The translations under genes and the position numbers were made by a program. DNA of 64,000 bases from UPXZ01 sp049840795. Its GTDB lineage: Bacteria > Bacteroidota > Bacteroidia > Bacteroidales > Paludibacteraceae. Numbering within the stretch: the first letter of the stretch is position 1; the number at the start of each line of letters is the position of its first letter. The DNA lies in the NCBI GenBank assembly GCA_049840795.1, contig JASGJK010000010.1:75267-139266 (forward strand). The letters run 5' to 3'. Under the pieces are notes generated by a model. That model made no database searches, was not told the DNA's origin, and saw nothing but the letters and a program-made list of their open reading frames with translations. This document shows, in pieces, positions 42,898-52,842 of the stretch.

Positions 42898-43360
42898 ACA
42901 AATATTCCGACATTACCAACACGAGAGCGTTAATAATATTTAAAAAGGAACGGTGTGTAGAGGAGTAAGACATTGTAATAAATTGTTTTAGAAATCAAGA
43001 CAAGTTTACTTACTGAATAATTCAGGCGCAAATATATATAAAAAACTTTGAAAATAACAAAAAAAGAAAAATATTTCTTAAAAAATTTCATCTTGCAGGA
43101 TTTATAATCGGGAAATTGTCTGTCTCTCTACCGAGAGGCACAGTTACGTTCTGTATAATGTATAACTAAATTTCAATTTTGTTATTGTTACCCGAAAATA
43201 CATCGTTGTGTTTTATTGATATAACAAAAATACAACTTTGGGAAAAACAATAAGAATATTTTCTGAAGATTTATTAACAAGTAATCGGCTGTATGTGTAT
43301 ATTTTAACTTAAAAATATGATTTTAGGGTGTAAATTGCGTTAAAACTAAACATGCCCATC

Positions 43361-43475
43361 AAGCAGGTACTTGGACAGGTGTCTATAAGTGATTCTATAA
43401 CGTTAGAGACATCGCCGCGCGATAGCGATGAGAGATTTATAATTTCGGAAGCAATTTCCCGACGGGTAATTTGCC
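43361..43475 (-). pseudogene. fragment of an HU-domain gene
   Basis: The minus strand encodes RREIASEIINLSSLSRGDVS then NVIESLID, which aligns with KEIAAEIVGLSSLARGDVSN and VIESLLD of the intact gene at 42296. Homology then fades (TCPSTCLMGM versus IVPKYLLMGK). No full frame exists. It is a decayed duplicate of the neighbour or the remains of a second family member. Confidence 0.75.
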
Positions 43476-43828
43476 TGTGAATGAGCGTTATGGCTCTTTC
43501 TTTTATGAGTGCGATGTGAAAATCTGATGGATAATACGCAAATTTTTACTACCTTTGCGCAAAATTTGGAGAAGGTTCTTTTTATCTATTTAATAAAGCT
43601 AAAATATGTTTTTTGATTCTATAAAATGAACTTTTTACAAATTTAAATCGTGGTCAATTTAAAATATATTTGAAGTTTTAACTTCATTGTAATGACACAT
43701 CCTATTTGTATAGCTTTATCCGTTTTTTTGGTAGAATGTTTTTTGTGTGCGATTTAACCTGATTCTTTCAAAAATCTAAAAATAGCGGTATATTATTATA
43801 TGTATTGAAAACAAATAATTACGATTAT
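43476..43828. other. intergenic region upstream of the AspT-family transporter
   Basis: No gene is seen. TACCTTTG at 43550-43557 fits a -7 box, but no matching -33 box is clear. Confidence 0.4.
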
Positions 43829-45490
43829 ATGAATTTCTTTCAGTCAATTTTTACTACTCCGGGTCTTACCTCTACATTGCTAATATTGTGCTTGACGGCA
43901 TTTAGCGGAATCTTGATCGGAAAACTTGAGTTCAAAAAAATTAAATTGGGAATTGCCGGTGTATTATTTAGTGGTATTCTTATTGCTCATCTCGGATTTC
44001 CTATTGACGAGCATACACTCCATTTTTTGCGTGATTTCGGATTAATTCTATTTGTTTATAGTATTGGTGTAGATATGGGACCACGCTTTTTTTCATCATT
44101 CAAAAAGGATGGTTTAATACTTAATGCGATAGCTGCAAGCATTGTTTTACTTGGTTTTGTGGCAGCATATATTATTTTTCGTGTAACAGGATTGTCGCCT
44201 GCGATCATTGTCGGTATTATGTGTGGCGCCGTAACTAATACACCGAGTTTAGGTGCGGCGCAGCAATTACTTACCGAGCAAGGGGGCGAACTGGCGCAGC
44301 AAGCTGCCAGCTCCGGGATGGGATACGCTGTGGCTTACCCTTTCGGAATTTTGGGTATTATTATAACAATGTTGTTAATTCGTCTGTTTTTCAGAATCAA
44401 TGTTGATAAAGAAATAGACTCGTACAACGAGAGTTTGGGAGGAAATGAATCAAAACTTCAAAGTGTAGAGATAAAAGTAAATAATCCGAATATCTTTGGT
44501 AAAAAAGTAGCATATATCAAACAGGTAGTTGATAAAGAATTGGCATTGTCTCGTATATTACGAAACGGCGATTATATTATAGCTGCCGATGAAGAAACTA
44601 TAGAGCAAGGCGATGTGCTGCTGGGCGTCTCATCTCAAAAACATCTCGAAAACTTGAATATTAAAATAGGTGATGTGACGGTTACGGGTAAAAAAGAGAT
44701 CACCGGACCGTTAGCATCAGTCAATGTTTTGCTGACAAACAGAAAATTAGCCGGAAAAACCATTGAACAAATAGGTATTTACAGACGGTATCCGGCAAAT
44801 GTAACAAGAGTTTATCGTTCGGGAATAGAGATTCTGCCTACTTTGAATACAACTTTAGAATTAGGAGATACGGTAAAAGTAGTTGGTAAAAAGGAAATTA
44901 TTGATGATGTGAAAAAGGAGTTGGGCAATTCGGTGAAAGAATTGGCTAAGCCTAATATCATTTCGGTATTTGTAGGCGTTTTTATAGGAATTATCATTGG
45001 AAGCATTCCAGTTTTTATTCCAGGCGTTCCGGCGCCAGCCAAACTTGGATTAGCCGGTGGTCCCTTATTGATAGCTATCATTCTTGGCAACAGAGGCCGT
45101 ATCGGCAAAATGAATTTTTATATGACTCCGGGTGCCAACTTACTTATGCGTGAAATGGGTATTATATTGTTTTTATCCTGTGTCGGTTTGTTGTCGGGAG
45201 GTAAATTTGTAGAAACGATTATGAATGGAGGTCTTCAATGGTTACTATATGGAGCAGTTATTACCATTGTTCCCCTGTTGGTAGTCACTGTGGTAGCAAG
45301 ATTATTGAAAGTGAATTACCTGAAAATATGCGGATGTATTTCCGGCGCTATGACCGATCCTCCGGCATTGGAGTTTGCCAATGGAATTGCTCCGGTTCAG
45401 ATTCAATCAACTGCCTATGCAACGGTGTATCCGTTAACAATGTTTTTAAGAATTTTGTTGACTCAGGTATTTATTTTACTAACGATATAA
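43829..45490 (+). CDS. AspT/YidE-family transporter with RCK_C (TrkA-C) domains
   Basis: This is a 553-residue inner-membrane protein from ATG 43829; an upstream TTG would add 8 residues. Two membrane halves of about five helices each (for example GVLFSGILIAHLGFPIDEHT and PNIISVFVGVFIGIIIGSIP) flank two cytoplasmic RCK_C domains (about 200-370, including NPNIFGKKVAYI and RKLAGKTIEQIGI). The duplicated motif GAVTNTPSLGAAQQ and its partner GAMTDPPALEFANG are typical of the aspartate:alanine exchanger family. The substrate may be an amino acid or dicarboxylate. It is followed at 10 bp by the porin gene, so the two may form an operon. Confidence 0.9.
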   Translation: MNFFQSIFTTPGLTSTLLILCLTAFSGILIGKLEFKKIKLGIAGVLFSGILIAHLGFPIDEHTLHFLRDFGLILFVYSIGVDMGPRFFSSFKKDGLILNAIAASIVLLGFVAAYIIFRVTGLSPAIIVGIMCGAVTNTPSLGAAQQLLTEQGGELAQQAASSGMGYAVAYPFGILGIIITMLLIRLFFRINVDKEIDSYNESLGGNESKLQSVEIKVNNPNIFGKKVAYIKQVVDKELALSRILRNGDYIIAADEETIEQGDVLLGVSSQKHLENLNIKIGDVTVTGKKEITGPLASVNVLLTNRKLAGKTIEQIGIYRRYPANVTRVYRSGIEILPTLNTTLELGDTVKVVGKKEIIDDVKKELGNSVKELAKPNIISVFVGVFIGIIIGSIPVFIPGVPAPAKLGLAGGPLLIAIILGNRGRIGKMNFYMTPGANLLMREMGIILFLSCVGLLSGGKFVETIMNGGLQWLLYGAVITIVPLLVVTVVARLLKVNYLKICGCISGAMTDPPALEFANGIAPVQIQSTAYATVYPLTMFLRILLTQVFILLTI

Positions 45491-45499
45491 AAAAGCTTA

Positions 45500-46735
45500 A
45501 TGGCAAGAAATCAATTACTTCGAACGTTTTTTCTATTTGTGGCATTATCTGCTAAATCTCATTATTTTTATGCGGCAGAGCCGTCCGTAAGTTATAAAAT
45601 GTATGGCTTTATAAGAAACGATTTCTATTACAATAGCCGTCAGAATATGGAAGCATTGGATGGACTGTTCAATATTTTCCCGAAACCTAAAGAAAACGGA
45701 ACAGCGGGGAAAGATAATAATGCAACCTCAAATGCGGAAATGTTGAGTGTGGCTTCGCGTTTAGGGATTGACTTTACAAGTTTACCACTGTTTGGTGCAA
45801 AAACGTCTGCGAAAATCGAATGCGATTTTGCCGGATTTTCTACAAACTATTATGTTATTCGTTTGCGTCAGGCATATACAAAGCTGAACTGGGAACACAC
45901 GGAATTATTGATAGGACAAACGTGGCATCCGTTATTTGGTACGGTATTTCCTACTGTGTCTTCGCTTAATACAGGGGCGCCTTTTCAACCGTTTAACCGA
46001 AGCCCGCAATTGAAAGTAAAACAATCTTTGTTAGAAAATTTTTCATTGACGGCCGCAGCAACTTATCAAATGCAATATATGTCGCAAGGACCAAATGGAG
46101 CAAGTGTAAATTATCTCAAAAACGCTATTTTACCTAATCTATTTATTTCCTTAGAAAACAAAAGCGGAAATATAACCTCCGGACTTGGGCTTGATACGAA
46201 GACAATTAAAGTTAGCCACCAGCGCCACACGTCATTTGCTGCTTTAGCTTATGGACAGTATGTCGATAAAAAGTGGCAAGTAAAAGCAAAAGCGTTATAC
46301 GGACAAAATTTGAGCGATCATTTGATGATAGGGGGATATGGCATAACAGGGGTGGATACTAAATACAGTGAGTCAACTTATACTAATTTCAATACATTTT
46401 CATCTTGGGTAAATGTGGTATATGGTTCTAAACTTCAAGTAGGGATTTTTGGCGGATTATCGCAAAATTTAGGAACAGAAGACAAGTTGCTGTCAGATGT
46501 GTCGGGTAAATTTACCGTTTACGGTTACGGTGTATCTATTGCCAATCAAGAATTATTGGATCGGATTTATCGGGTGTCTCCTCATATTTCGTATAATGCC
46601 GGTAATATAAAATTGGGATTGGAATACGAATTGACCGCAGGAAATTATGGAACTATTCGGGAAGATGGAAGAATCAATAATTCTTACGAAGTAACCAATC
46701 ATCGCTTATTGGCTACTATCAGCTATAACTTTTAG
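45500..46735 (+). CDS. outer-membrane porin-like beta-barrel protein
   Basis: This 411-residue protein has a signal peptide (LLRTFFLFVALSAKSHYFYA, cut after AA). The mature protein begins VSYKMYGFIRNDFYYNSRQ. It shows alternating amphipathic strands with aromatic girdles (LLIGQTWHPLFGTVFP) and ends VTNHRLLATISYNF with the terminal Phe used for outer-membrane assembly. It resembles DcaP-like or OprP-type porins in general form. It is coupled by position to the AspT-family transporter, suggesting an outer/inner membrane pair for one substrate class. Confidence 0.85.
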   Translation: MARNQLLRTFFLFVALSAKSHYFYAAEPSVSYKMYGFIRNDFYYNSRQNMEALDGLFNIFPKPKENGTAGKDNNATSNAEMLSVASRLGIDFTSLPLFGAKTSAKIECDFAGFSTNYYVIRLRQAYTKLNWEHTELLIGQTWHPLFGTVFPTVSSLNTGAPFQPFNRSPQLKVKQSLLENFSLTAAATYQMQYMSQGPNGASVNYLKNAILPNLFISLENKSGNITSGLGLDTKTIKVSHQRHTSFAALAYGQYVDKKWQVKAKALYGQNLSDHLMIGGYGITGVDTKYSESTYTNFNTFSSWVNVVYGSKLQVGIFGGLSQNLGTEDKLLSDVSGKFTVYGYGVSIANQELLDRIYRVSPHISYNAGNIKLGLEYELTAGNYGTIREDGRINNSYEVTNHRLLATISYNF

Positions 46736-46950
46736 AAACGAGCAAAATCAGTATAAACGAACATAGGTTTCTGTGCTTAGTTGCGAACATTTGCAAATAT
46801 CAATCAAAATATCTATTTTTGTTATGAAGTTTGATTTGACACTTCAATAATATGGGAGAAAACGATTGTTCTAGTCTCAAATGGTTTTAACAGACAAACG
46901 CGTGTTTTTTAATTTGGGACATTTTTTTTTTACCGTAAAATTGTATAATA

Positions 46951-47658
46951 ATGAAATATAAACGAATACTCCTTAAGCTAAGCGGCGAATCGCTCGCAGC
47001 CGAAAAGAAACAAGGTATTGATGTGATTCGACTCGAAGAATATGCGAGTCAAATCAAAGAATTAGCTGAATTAGGTGTTCAGGTGGGGATTGTTATTGGT
47101 GGGGGAAATATATTCAGGGGATTAAGCGGCGCTTCAAATGGCTTTGACCGTGTTCAGGGTGATCAGATGGGAATGTTGGCAACGGTCATCAATAGTTTGG
47201 CGCTTAATTCAGTATTGCAAGCTAACGGAACAAAATCTCGCGTGCTCACCTCGGTGCGTATGGAACCCATTGGTGAATATTATAGTAAACGCTATGCCAT
47301 AGAGTGTTTGGAAAAGGGAGAAGTTATGATAATAGCCGGTGGAACAAGTAATCCGTATTTCACTACCGATACAGCTTCATCGCTTCGTGCCATTGAAATA
47401 GAAGCAGAAGTGATGTTAAAAGGCACTCGCGTAGATGGAATCTATACTGCTGATCCGGAAAAAGATACATCAGCGGTGAAATTTGATGAAATTACATACG
47501 ACGAAATTTATAATCGTAACTTGAAAGTGATGGATTTAACGGCAACTACAATGTGTAAAGAAAATAATATGCCTATCTATGTGTTTGATATGGATACGGT
47601 GGGTAATCTGAAAAAAGTTGTTACCGGAGAAAATATCGGAACACTTGTCAGAAATTGA
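46951..47658 (+). CDS. pyrH: UMP kinase
   Basis: PyrH phosphorylates UMP to UDP in pyrimidine nucleotide synthesis. The 235-residue protein has the family blocks ILLKLSGESLA, GIVIGGGNIFRGL, DRVQGDQMGMLAT, GGTSNPYFTTDTA and VDGIYTADPEKD. It is intact. The frr gene follows at about 100 bp, the classic pyrH-frr order. Confidence 0.97.
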   Translation: MKYKRILLKLSGESLAAEKKQGIDVIRLEEYASQIKELAELGVQVGIVIGGGNIFRGLSGASNGFDRVQGDQMGMLATVINSLALNSVLQANGTKSRVLTSVRMEPIGEYYSKRYAIECLEKGEVMIIAGGTSNPYFTTDTASSLRAIEIEAEVMLKGTRVDGIYTADPEKDTSAVKFDEITYDEIYNRNLKVMDLTATTMCKENNMPIYVFDMDTVGNLKKVVTGENIGTLVRN

Positions 47659-47758
47659 ATGGTGAATCAACCGGTATCGATTTTTCAAAGAAATAAATTT
47701 AACTTGCCAATTGAAATCTCTCAGGGAGAGGATTCTCGGGCTTTTAGACAATATAAAT

Positions 47759-48319
47759 ATGCAAGACTATAAACAATACTTGAAAGATGCTGAGGAAATG
47801 ATGCAGGCATCGGTTGAATATCTTGACGAGTCGCTGGCGCATATACGTGCCGGAAAAGCAAATCCACGTATTTTGGATGGAGTGAAAATAGAATATTACG
47901 GTTCACTTGTTCCTTTAAGCAATGTGGCGTCTGTAAATACACCTGACGCTAAAACTATTACCATTCAACCTTGGGAAAAAGCACTGATTCCCGTGATTGA
48001 GAAAGCCATATTAAATTCAGACGTGGGAATAACCCCGATGAACAACGGAGAGCATATTCGTCTCGGAATACCGCCGTTAACGGAAGAAAGACGTAAACAA
48101 TTAGTAAAACAGTCGCGTCACGAGGGTGAAGAAGCCAAGATTAGTGTGCGAAATTCGCGTAGAGAAGCTATCGAACAACTGAAAAAATTAATAAAGGAAG
48201 GCTTACCCGAAGATACGGAAAAAGATGCAGAAGCCGAAGTACAAAAAATTCATGACAAGTATATCAAAAGAATAGATGAACAGCTTGCCGCGAAAGAAAA
48301 AGAAATTATGACAGTATAA
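47759..48319 (+). CDS. frr: ribosome recycling factor
   Basis: RRF splits post-termination ribosomes with EF-G. I choose ATG 47759, giving 186 residues, the standard size; the frame is open further upstream but lacks a homologous N-terminus. Motifs: AHIRAGKANPRILDGVKIEY, PLSNVASVNTPDAKTITIQP, NGEHIRLGIPPLTEERRKQL and the C-terminal EVQKIHDKYIKRIDEQLAAK. Confidence 0.97.
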   Translation: MQDYKQYLKDAEEMMQASVEYLDESLAHIRAGKANPRILDGVKIEYYGSLVPLSNVASVNTPDAKTITIQPWEKALIPVIEKAILNSDVGITPMNNGEHIRLGIPPLTEERRKQLVKQSRHEGEEAKISVRNSRREAIEQLKKLIKEGLPEDTEKDAEAEVQKIHDKYIKRIDEQLAAKEKEIMTV

Positions 48320-48508
48320 CGGGCAATTTTGTTAAAAATAAAATTAATATGTCTCGTTTGTTTTAAGTAGCCGTAAAACAAACTTATAAGTAGAAATTAA
48401 CAAGTAGATAATATCTAATAGCGGTTGTTCCTTTGTAAATAATCGCTATTTTGGTTGAATAAAGCATTATACTAAATCAAAAATACGGTAGATTTTTTTA
48501 ACAACCGA

Positions 48509-49435
48509 ATGAAAGGATTGGTAATTAAAAATACAGGAAGCTGGTACACGGTAAAATCTGAAGACGGAAATCAAATTGACTGTAAAATCAAAGGAAATTT
48601 CCGTACGAAAGATATTCGTACCACCAATCCGATTGCAGTAGGCGACTGGGTGGAATACCTTCCACCGAAAGATAACTCTGCTCCAATGATTTAGAACATT
48701 TGCGACCGTAAGAATTATATTGTCCGTAAATCATCCAATCTATCGAAGCAATCGCACATATTGGCTGCCAATCTTGATTTGGTGGCGCTGGTGGTTACCG
48801 TAAATTATCCGGAAACTTCTACCGTTTTTGTCGATCGTTTTTTAGCGGTTGCCGAAGCCTATCGCGTGCCGGCTTGCATTGTAATCAATAAAATAGACCG
48901 TTATTCTGACGATGAAATAGAGTACTCCAAAGCATTAAAAATACTTTATGAAACCTTGAACTATCCGGTATTTTTAATCTCAGCATTGGATGAAGAGTCA
49001 TTGGCTTCCTTCAAAAATTATATAAGCAATAAAACAACTTTAATTGCCGGAAATTCGGGAGTTGGAAAGTCAACACTGATTAACGCGTTGATTCCGCATA
49101 CAACCGTAAGAACCAATGCAATCTCAGAATATCATAACAAAGGGATGCACACCACTACTTTTTCCGAAATGTTTGAACTTGATAGTGGTGGTTGCGTTAT
49201 TGATACACCGGGTATTAAAGGTTTTGGCACAGTCGATTTCAAAGAAGCGGAAGTCGGGCATTTTTTCAAGAAATATTTCCAGTATTCTCGTCACTGTAGA
49301 TTCAATAATTGTACGCACGTACACGAGCCAGGATGTGCCGTAAGAGAGGCGGTAGAAAAAAGTCTGATAAGTTCTTCACGCTATTCCGGTTATCTAAGTG
49401 TATTAGAAGATAGTAAAGAAGGCAAATATCGTTAA
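48509..49435 (+). CDS. rsgA: ribosome small-subunit GTPase RsgA, interrupted by an in-frame TAG
   Basis: RsgA is a circularly permuted GTPase that helps mature the 30S subunit. An N-terminal OB fold is followed by the GTPase motifs in permuted order (G4 VINKIDR, G1 AGNSGVGKSTLIN, G3 DTPGIKGFG). A C-terminal zinc site follows (CRFNNCTHVHEPGC). A TAG at codon 62 (48692-48694) splits the frame, and the sequence on both sides stays in register (APMI, stop, NICDRKNYIVRKSSNLSKQ). This is a substitution, unlike the indels elsewhere. The whole would be 308 residues, normal for RsgA. Confidence 0.9.
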
Positions 49436-49545
49436 TATGATAATAACCAATATGAAAATGTAATAATTTGTAATAAATATTAGGAAAAATCGAAAATAAT
49501 CGATACATTTGCACACAACATTATTTTATTTCAAAAAAATATACC

Positions 49546-50055
49546 ATGGGACATCATCAGATAGATCGTTTAGACAGAAAGATTTTGCAGCTTATTTCGC
49601 AAGACGCGCGGATACCTTTCCTTGAAGTGGCTCGCGAGTGTAATGTGTCTGGAGCGGCTATTCACCAGCGTATTCAAAAACTACGTAATTTGGGCATTAT
49701 CAAAGGTTCTGAATTTGTGATTGATACTTATAAGATTGGTTATCAGACATGTGCGTATATTGGTATTATTCTGTCAGATATTAAGAAATTCAACAGTGTG
49801 GTCGATGAATTAAAGAAAATTCCCGAAATAGTTGAATGTCATTATGCTACCGGAAAATATTCGATGTTTTTGAAGATATATACCAAGGATAATCGTCACT
49901 TATTACGTATCATTCTTGATCATCTTACTTTAATCGATGGGGTAGAGCATACCGAAACTTTCCAGCTTTCGTTAGATGAGATATTTCACCGTCAACTGGC
50001 AGTTTTTGATGTTGCCGAAGAGGATGATGAAGATGACGATGTGGCAGAGGACTAA
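49546..50055 (+). CDS. Lrp/AsnC-family transcriptional regulator
   Basis: This is a 169-residue protein. The N-terminal winged HTH (LDRKILQLISQDARIPFLEV, then ARECNVSGAAIHQRIQKL) is followed by a RAM ligand-binding domain (IPEIVECHYATGKYSMFLKI ... GVEHTETFQLSLDE). The C-terminus has an unusual acidic tail (AEEDDEDDDVAED). It probably senses an amino acid; the target is unknown. IS1595 copy 2 inserted 12 bp after its stop. TACATTTG at 49504-49511 may be a -7 box. Confidence 0.93.
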   Translation: MGHHQIDRLDRKILQLISQDARIPFLEVARECNVSGAAIHQRIQKLRNLGIIKGSEFVIDTYKIGYQTCAYIGIILSDIKKFNSVVDELKKIPEIVECHYATGKYSMFLKIYTKDNRHLLRIILDHLTLIDGVEHTETFQLSLDEIFHRQLAVFDVAEEDDEDDDVAED

Positions 50056-50067
50056 GATATAAAAAGA

Positions 50068-51063
50068 TTGGTATAGGCGTTTAGTTCGCTGTAATTTTGG
50101 ATAAATCTGCTACTTTTGTAGCGTGGATATTAGGAAACAATATATAGGAGTGAATTCAATAGAGTTCAATAAATATTTTCAGACACAGGAGGATTGCTAT
50201 CGCTATGTTTCAGAAATAAAATGGTCAGCCGAGCATCCTTACCAATGTAAGAAGTGTGGTCATTTGAAATTTGGCAAAGGCAAAAAGCCCTATTCACATC
50301 GTTGCGCCAAATGCAATTACGATGAAAGCCCCACTTCTGGAACTATGTTTGACAAGTTGAAATTTTCATTGCTTATCGCATTTCATATCTGTTTTAAAAT
50401 TTAGCACCAAGAAGAAAGGAATGTCTTCATTGGAATTGTCAGAGGAATTTGGATTGCGCCAGAAAACAGTATGGGAATTTAAGTGGAAAATCCAACAAGC
50501 AATGACAAGTAGCCGTAAAAGCCGATTGGAGGGCAAAGTTCAGGTTGATGAGTTTCTCATAGGAGAATACGAAGAAGGTAAAGTTGGTCGTAGTGGCGAC
50601 AGTAAAAAGAAGTTAGTAATTGTTGGGCTTGAAATTTTGGAAGATAAAAAAGGTGTTGGTCGAGCTTATGCACAAGTAATTGAGCATGCTTCGAGCAAAG
50701 AATTTAGACCATTTTTTCAAACATATATCAGCAACGATGCAAATGTTATTACTGATGTTTGGAAAGGTTATTTACCATTGAAAAAAGACTATCCAAACTT
50801 AGAACAAATACCTTCGGAGAAAGGGAAAGGCATGCAGCAGTTGCATATTCACATAATGAACATTCAGGGATGGCTACGAGGAATACACCACCATTGTTCA
50901 AAAGAACGGATGCAAGGTTATCTCGATGAATATCATTTTCGTTATAATAGACGGACAATGATGGGGTCAATCTTCGATTTACTCATAAAAAGGATGGTTC
51001 TAAGCGAACCTAAGAGATTGATTAAAAATAAAATAACAACAGCGAACTAAGCGCCTATACCAA
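50068..51063 (+). mobile_element. IS1595-family insertion sequence, copy 2 (996 bp)
   Basis: Same element as at 3920, flanked by the exact duplication TAAAAAGA (50060-50067 and 51064-51071). It differs from copies 1 and 3 at several bases, including the left end (GGCGTTTAGTTCGC), and is one base longer. Confidence 0.93.
50123..51050 (+). pseudogene. IS1595-family transposase, one frameshift
   Basis: The reading frame has CAG where copies 1 and 3 have the TAG stop (near 50460), so that lesion is absent. However, an extra T near 50401 (AAAATTTAGC versus AAAATTAGC) ends the first frame at 50404. The rest, from KKGMSSLELSEEFGLRQKTV on, is open to the end. Without the extra base this copy would encode the full 308-residue transposase. 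It is therefore the best candidate for an active source if that base is an error. Confidence 0.85.
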
Positions 51064-51066
51064 TAA

Positions 51067-51112
51067 AAAGAAATAAAAGAATAGCTCGTTTTGTATTTAC
51101 AAGCGGGCTATT
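51067..51112 (-). terminator. intrinsic terminator overlapping the end of the RlpA gene
   Basis: On the minus strand AATAGCCCG pairs with CGAGCTATT (one mismatch), followed by a T-rich stretch. The 5' arm lies in the last codons of the gene at 51097. The tail reaches the IS1595 copy 2 target duplication. Confidence 0.65.
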
Positions 51113-51675
51113 TTCTTTTGGTTTTGTTCATTGTTGAAATAGTAACTTAATATTTCCGATATTTTTTGTTCTTTAAATTTATCTATCGATTTTCGCAATA
51201 TCTCAACACTCGTTTTGTACGTACAGTTGTCCGTCTTTAGAAATGAATTTTTTACGGGAATGTACCGAATTTGACTCATCAACGAATCATAGCGCGATGG
51301 ATTATCTGAAAAGTAATCATCTTTTTCAAATTTTTCTATTTCCACTTTTGCTAATCCATAACCGGCAAATCCCAATTTTTGTGCAGCAGCATACGAAACA
51401 TCAATAATCCTTCCTCGTGTGAAAGGACCTCTGTCCGTAACTTTAACGACCACTTCTTTATCAATTTTTAAATTCCGGACTTTAATCAATGTGCCGAAAG
51501 GAAAGGTGCGATGAGCGCAAATCAAACTATCTTTGTGATAATGCTCTCCATTGCTCATACGGCTTTTGTGCAGTTTGTTGCTATAATATGATGCTGTACC
51601 TCGGTTTTGGCTTTTTACTCCAAAATTTAATGTAAGCATAAAAAGAGCCATAAATAATTTCAAAACTTTTATCAT
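51097..51675 (-). CDS. RlpA-like septal-ring lytic transglycosylase
   Basis: This is a 192-residue exported protein (signal peptide LKLFMALFMLTLNFGVKS). The double-psi beta-barrel domain (about 25-115) has GTASYYSNKLHKSRMSNGE, CAHRTFPFGTLIKVRN, VVVKVTDRGPF and GRIIDVSYAAAQKLGF, matching RlpA, which cleaves denuded glycan strands. There is no SPOR domain, unlike enterobacterial RlpA. The C-terminal 75 residues are Lys-rich and of unknown role. Confidence 0.92.
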   Translation of the reverse strand: MIKVLKLFMALFMLTLNFGVKSQNRGTASYYSNKLHKSRMSNGEHYHKDSLICAHRTFPFGTLIKVRNLKIDKEVVVKVTDRGPFTRGRIIDVSYAAAQKLGFAGYGLAKVEIEKFEKDDYFSDNPSRYDSLMSQIRYIPVKNSFLKTDNCTYKTSVEILRKSIDKFKEQKISEILSYYFNNEQNQKKIARL

Positions 51676-51853
51676 AAGCTTCGTTTTTTGTTTGACATTC
51701 TAAAATCTGCAATGGGTACTATGCCAAACCGGTTTTTCATTATCAAATAATTTTTCATACACAAAACTATACAAAAAAACTATAACAGCAAGTAAATTTG
51801 TAATTTACTTTTTTTTCTTGATGTTTTTTAGTAAAAAAAATGAACCACATTGT

Positions 51854-51884
51854 TTTGTCAATCTAAATAAAAGCGTTATATTTG
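51854..51884 (+). promoter_or_regulatory. promoter of infC-rpmI-rplT
   Basis: TTTG (51854-51857), 19 nt, then TATATTTG (51877-51884): a perfect Bacteroidota promoter, 60 bp before the infC start. Confidence 0.85.
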
Positions 51885-51943
51885 CACCCTCAAAATCTAA
51901 ATAAAAGAAGTTATTCATTAATCATTAAAGGAGGAACCAAAGT

Positions 51944-52504
51944 ATAGCTAAACAACTTATTATCAGACCTCAGAAGTCAAGAGATAAAGAACAACCGCAC
52001 CGCATTAACGAAAAAATCAGAGGTGTAAAAGAAGTTCGGTTAGTTGGCGATAATATTGTGCAACAGGGTGTTGTTTCTATCGAAGAGGCAATGCGTATTG
52101 CAGATGAATTGGAATTAGATTTGGTGGAGATTTCACCATCAGCAGTTCCACCCGTATGTAGAGTGATTGATTACCAAAAATTTCTTTATCAACAAAAGAA
52201 AAAAGAGAAAGAAATCAAGGCTAAAGCAGCTAAGGTAATTGTGAAAGAAATTCGTTTTGGTCCACAGACTGACGAACACGATTACAATTTTAAGTTGAAA
52301 CACGCTATCGGTTTCTTGAAAGAAGGAAGCAAAGTTAAGGCATTTGTGTTCTTCAAAGGACGTTCCATCCTTTTTAAAGAACAAGGTGAAGTACTTTTGT
52401 TGCGCTTTGCTAACGATTTGGAAGAATACGCTAAAGTAGATTCGTTGCCGGTATTAGAAGGCAAAAGAATGATTTTGATGCTTTCTCCTAAAAAACCAAA
52501 ATGA
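51944..52504 (+). CDS. infC: translation initiation factor IF-3, with ATA start codon
   Basis: IF-3 checks start-codon pairing on the 30S subunit. The frame from ATA at 51944 gives 186 residues (AKQLIIRPQKSRDKEQPHRI, then NEKIRGVKEVRLVG ... EISPSAVPPVCRVIDYQKFL ... EIRFGPQTDEHDYNFKLKHA), matching the full IF-3 N-terminal domain. A strong Shine-Dalgarno (AAAGGAGG, 51927-51934) lies 9 nt before ATA. An in-frame stop at 51926-51928 rules out an upstream ATG, and the next ATG (52091) would lose the N-terminal domain. Rare starts such as AUU on infC are known to allow IF-3 autoregulation, so ATA here fits the same logic. Confidence 0.93.
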   Translation: MAKQLIIRPQKSRDKEQPHRINEKIRGVKEVRLVGDNIVQQGVVSIEEAMRIADELELDLVEISPSAVPPVCRVIDYQKFLYQQKKKEKEIKAKAAKVIVKEIRFGPQTDEHDYNFKLKHAIGFLKEGSKVKAFVFFKGRSILFKEQGEVLLLRFANDLEEYAKVDSLPVLEGKRMILMLSPKKPK

Positions 52505-52537
52505 TTGAATTTCAATAATATATAAAAGAAAAGTAAA

Positions 52538-52735
52538 ATGCCAAAAATGAAAACTAACTCCGGTGCCAAAAAAAGATTCGCTCTTACCGGAACAGGGAAA
52601 ATCAAAAGAAAACATGCTTTTAAAAGCCACATTTTGACAAAAAAAACCACAAAACAAAAACGTAACCTGACACAAACAGGTTTGGTTAGCAAAGTGGATG
52701 TGAAGGAAGTGAAATCATTACTTTGCCTTCGTTAA
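52538..52735 (+). CDS. rpmI: 50S ribosomal protein L35
   Basis: Intact 65-residue L35 with KMKTNSGAKKRFALTGTGKI, KRKHAFKSHIL and a C-terminal KEVKSLLCLR. It is second in the infC-rpmI-rplT operon. Confidence 0.97.
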   Translation: MPKMKTNSGAKKRFALTGTGKIKRKHAFKSHILTKKTTKQKRNLTQTGLVSKVDVKEVKSLLCLR

Positions 52736-52842
52736 GTCAGGAAAAACGATTTAAAAACAAAGATTTCTTTTATTGTAAAACCGAATGCTTAGCCAACAAG
52801 ACCGTAAAATCGCGGCGCTAACATTCATAATTCATTATTTTT

